Source of the DNA: Oscillospiraceae bacterium
Lineage (GTDB): Bacteria; Bacillota_A; Clostridia; Oscillospirales; CAG-272
Reading direction: 5' to 3'
Length of the DNA stretch: 5,823 bases
NCBI GenBank assembly: GCA_015064425.1
Contig: SVSF01000102.1
Coordinates: 1-5,823, forward strand
Shown here: piece by piece, positions 4,725-5,823 of the stretch
Layout of the letters: each line of letters starts with the position of its first letter
How positions within the stretch are numbered: position 1 is the first letter of the stretch
The notes under the pieces: generated by a model
The model's input: the letters and a program-made list of their open reading frames with translations, nothing else
Database searches by the model: none
What the model was told of the DNA's origin: nothing
Program-made: the position numbers and the translations under genes

Positions 4725-5582
4725 ATGGGAATCAGTAATGCAGAGAGAGCAAAGGTGCTTGTGGAAGCACTTCCTCATATACAGAAATATGCTGACAAGA
4801 TCGTTGTCGTAAAATACGGCGGAAACGCTATGATAAACGAAGAACTTAAGGATGCGGTTATGGGAGATATCGTCCTAATGAACCGTGTCGGAATAAAGGT
4901 AGTGCTCGTTCACGGCGGCGGCCCCGAAATAACGGAGATGCTTGCCAAAACGGGAAAGAAAACGGAATTTGTGGACGGACTCAGAGTCACCGACAGAGAG
5001 ACCGTTGATATAGTACAAATGGTGCTTGCGGGTAAGGTTAATAAAACTCTTGTAAGTCATCTTCATCATCACGGAGGAAGAGCTATCGGACTTTGCGGAA
5101 TTGATGGATGTATGATAAAGGCAAAGGTACTCGACAAGCGTCTGGGATATGTAGGAGAAATAACCGATGTTGACGTTTCTCCCATACTTGACGTGCTTGA
5201 AAAGGGATATATTCCAGTTGTATCCACTTTGGGATGCGATGATGAGGGAAATTCATACAACATCAACGCAGATACAGCGGCTGCTCGTATAGCGGGAGAG
5301 CTTAAAGCAAAGAGCCTTATCCTTATGACGGATACAAGCGGCATATTGAGGGACAAGGATGATCCCGATACCCTTATTTCAAAGATCTGTATTTCAGAAA
5401 TACAGGGACTCAAGGATGAACACATTATTTCGGGAGGAATGATCCCCAAGGTGGATTGCTGTGTCGATGCCCTCGAAAGAGGAGTAAGCCGAGTATTTAT
5501 AATCGACGGTAGAGTAGCACATTCAATACTTATAGAAACACTCACCGATGAGGGCGGCGGCACTATGGTGGTTAAGGAATAA
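4725..5582 (+). CDS. argB: Acetylglutamate kinase
   Basis: ArgB phosphorylates N-acetylglutamate with ATP, the usual control point of the cyclic arginine pathway. The 285-residue product belongs to the amino acid kinase family. Visible motifs are K30-YGGNAM (30-35), the substrate loop HGGGP (63-67), N179 and D183 in YNINADTAAA (178-187), and GGMIPK with K242 (237-242). N179, D183 and K242 match the E. coli residues N158, D162 and K217 by motif. A helix of about 24 residues precedes the core, and the C-terminus has H266-SILI-E271 followed by DEGGGTM (275-281). These features are shared by hexameric, arginine-inhibited enzymes and are absent or different in the arginine-insensitive E. coli enzyme. 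Feedback inhibition by arginine is therefore inferred. It is preceded by an 80-base gap with a strong hairpin and followed by argD after 11 bases. Confidence 0.97.
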   Translation: MGISNAERAKVLVEALPHIQKYADKIVVVKYGGNAMINEELKDAVMGDIVLMNRVGIKVVLVHGGGPEITEMLAKTGKKTEFVDGLRVTDRETVDIVQMVLAGKVNKTLVSHLHHHGGRAIGLCGIDGCMIKAKVLDKRLGYVGEITDVDVSPILDVLEKGYIPVVSTLGCDDEGNSYNINADTAAARIAGELKAKSLILMTDTSGILRDKDDPDTLISKICISEIQGLKDEHIISGGMIPKVDCCVDALERGVSRVFIIDGRVAHSILIETLTDEGGGTMVVKE

Positions 5583-5593
5583 GAGGTACGGAA

Positions 5594-5823
5594 ATGAACG
5601 TAAAAGAAAGAGATCAAAAATACATATCCGCTACGTATGCGCGCTTCCCGGTGGAGATAGTAAGCGGCAGCGGTTCTTTGCTTTATGATGAAAACGGAAA
5701 AGAGTACATAGATATGGGCAGCGGAATTGCGGTCAATACATTCGGTACTGCGGACAAAGAATGGATCGAGGCAGTATACGCTCAGCTTAACAGCTTTCAG
5801 CATACATCAAATCTTTTCTATAC
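5594..5823 (+). CDS. argD: Acetylornithine aminotransferase, N-terminal part, cut by window end
   Basis: The first 76 codons of a PLP-dependent class III aminotransferase lie here, and the frame is open to the right edge. ArgD converts N-acetylglutamate 5-semialdehyde and glutamate to N-acetylornithine and 2-oxoglutarate. Visible family features are the YxxxxARFPVEIVSGSGSLLYDENGKEYIDMGSGIAVN region (10-48) and the QHTSNLFYT stretch at the cut end, both typical of acetylornithine and related aminotransferases. The common GH after the GIAVN segment is G-T here, a variant I recognise from clostridial homologues. The PLP-binding lysine lies outside the window. The start is supported by GAGGT at 5583-5587, 6 bases before the ATG, and by the 11-base gap from argB. 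The operon position strongly favours ArgD over ornithine or GABA aminotransferases. Confidence 0.93.
   Translation, partial: MNVKERDQKYISATYARFPVEIVSGSGSLLYDENGKEYIDMGSGIAVNTFGTADKEWIEAVYAQLNSFQHTSNLFY

Noticed and set aside
5069..5803. 244-codon open frame on the minus strand across argB and argD
   Set aside because: It is antisense to two confident coding regions, with a serine/proline-rich translation typical of reverse-strand shadows.

Overview
The window looks like chromosomal DNA from a low-to-moderate GC Gram-positive anaerobe, most likely a clostridial gut-type bacterium. This is inferred from strong GGAG/AGGA-type ribosome binding sites 6-9 bases before ATG codons, lysine- and glutamate-rich proteins, tightly packed same-strand genes, and protein sequences that read like clostridial family members. 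All genes lie on the + strand. There is no mobile element, CRISPR array, tRNA or rRNA that I can support. Codon use and spacing look uniform, with no sign of recent transfer.

Region 1 (about 1-2270) is a compact four-gene operon that enters from the left. It holds the C-terminal part of a heavy-metal P-type ATPase (Zn/Cd/Pb-type residues), a shikimate-kinase-like P-loop kinase with an altered substrate site, a low-molecular-weight protein tyrosine phosphatase, and an AlkD-like DNA alkylation repair protein. The first two genes abut (stop followed directly by ATG), the second and third are 3 bases apart, and the last two overlap by 11 bases. They are probably co-transcribed, although their functions have no obvious common theme.

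Region 2 (2271-2477) is the only substantial intergenic stretch. It holds a modest terminator-like hairpin, two candidate sigma-A promoters exactly 34 bases apart, an AT-rich double palindrome directly downstream of the second -10 box (a candidate ArgR operator), and a 7-bp hairpin with a GAAA tetraloop in the predicted 5' leader.

Region 3 (2478 to the right edge) is an arginine biosynthesis operon in the order argC-argJ-argB-argD, with argD cut by the window end. ArgJ makes or regenerates N-acetylglutamate, ArgB phosphorylates it, ArgC reduces the acyl phosphate to the semialdehyde, and ArgD aminates that to N-acetylornithine. ArgJ then returns the acetyl group to glutamate, forming the cyclic pathway to ornithine. 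ArgC is the short type 2 form. ArgB carries the N-terminal helix typical of arginine-inhibited enzymes. A perfect 22-bp palindrome sits between argJ and argB and may tune expression inside the operon.

I do not see a previously undescribed system. The points most worth a second look are the substrate identity of the kinase at 578-1078, the architecture of the arg leader, and the argJ-argB hairpin.
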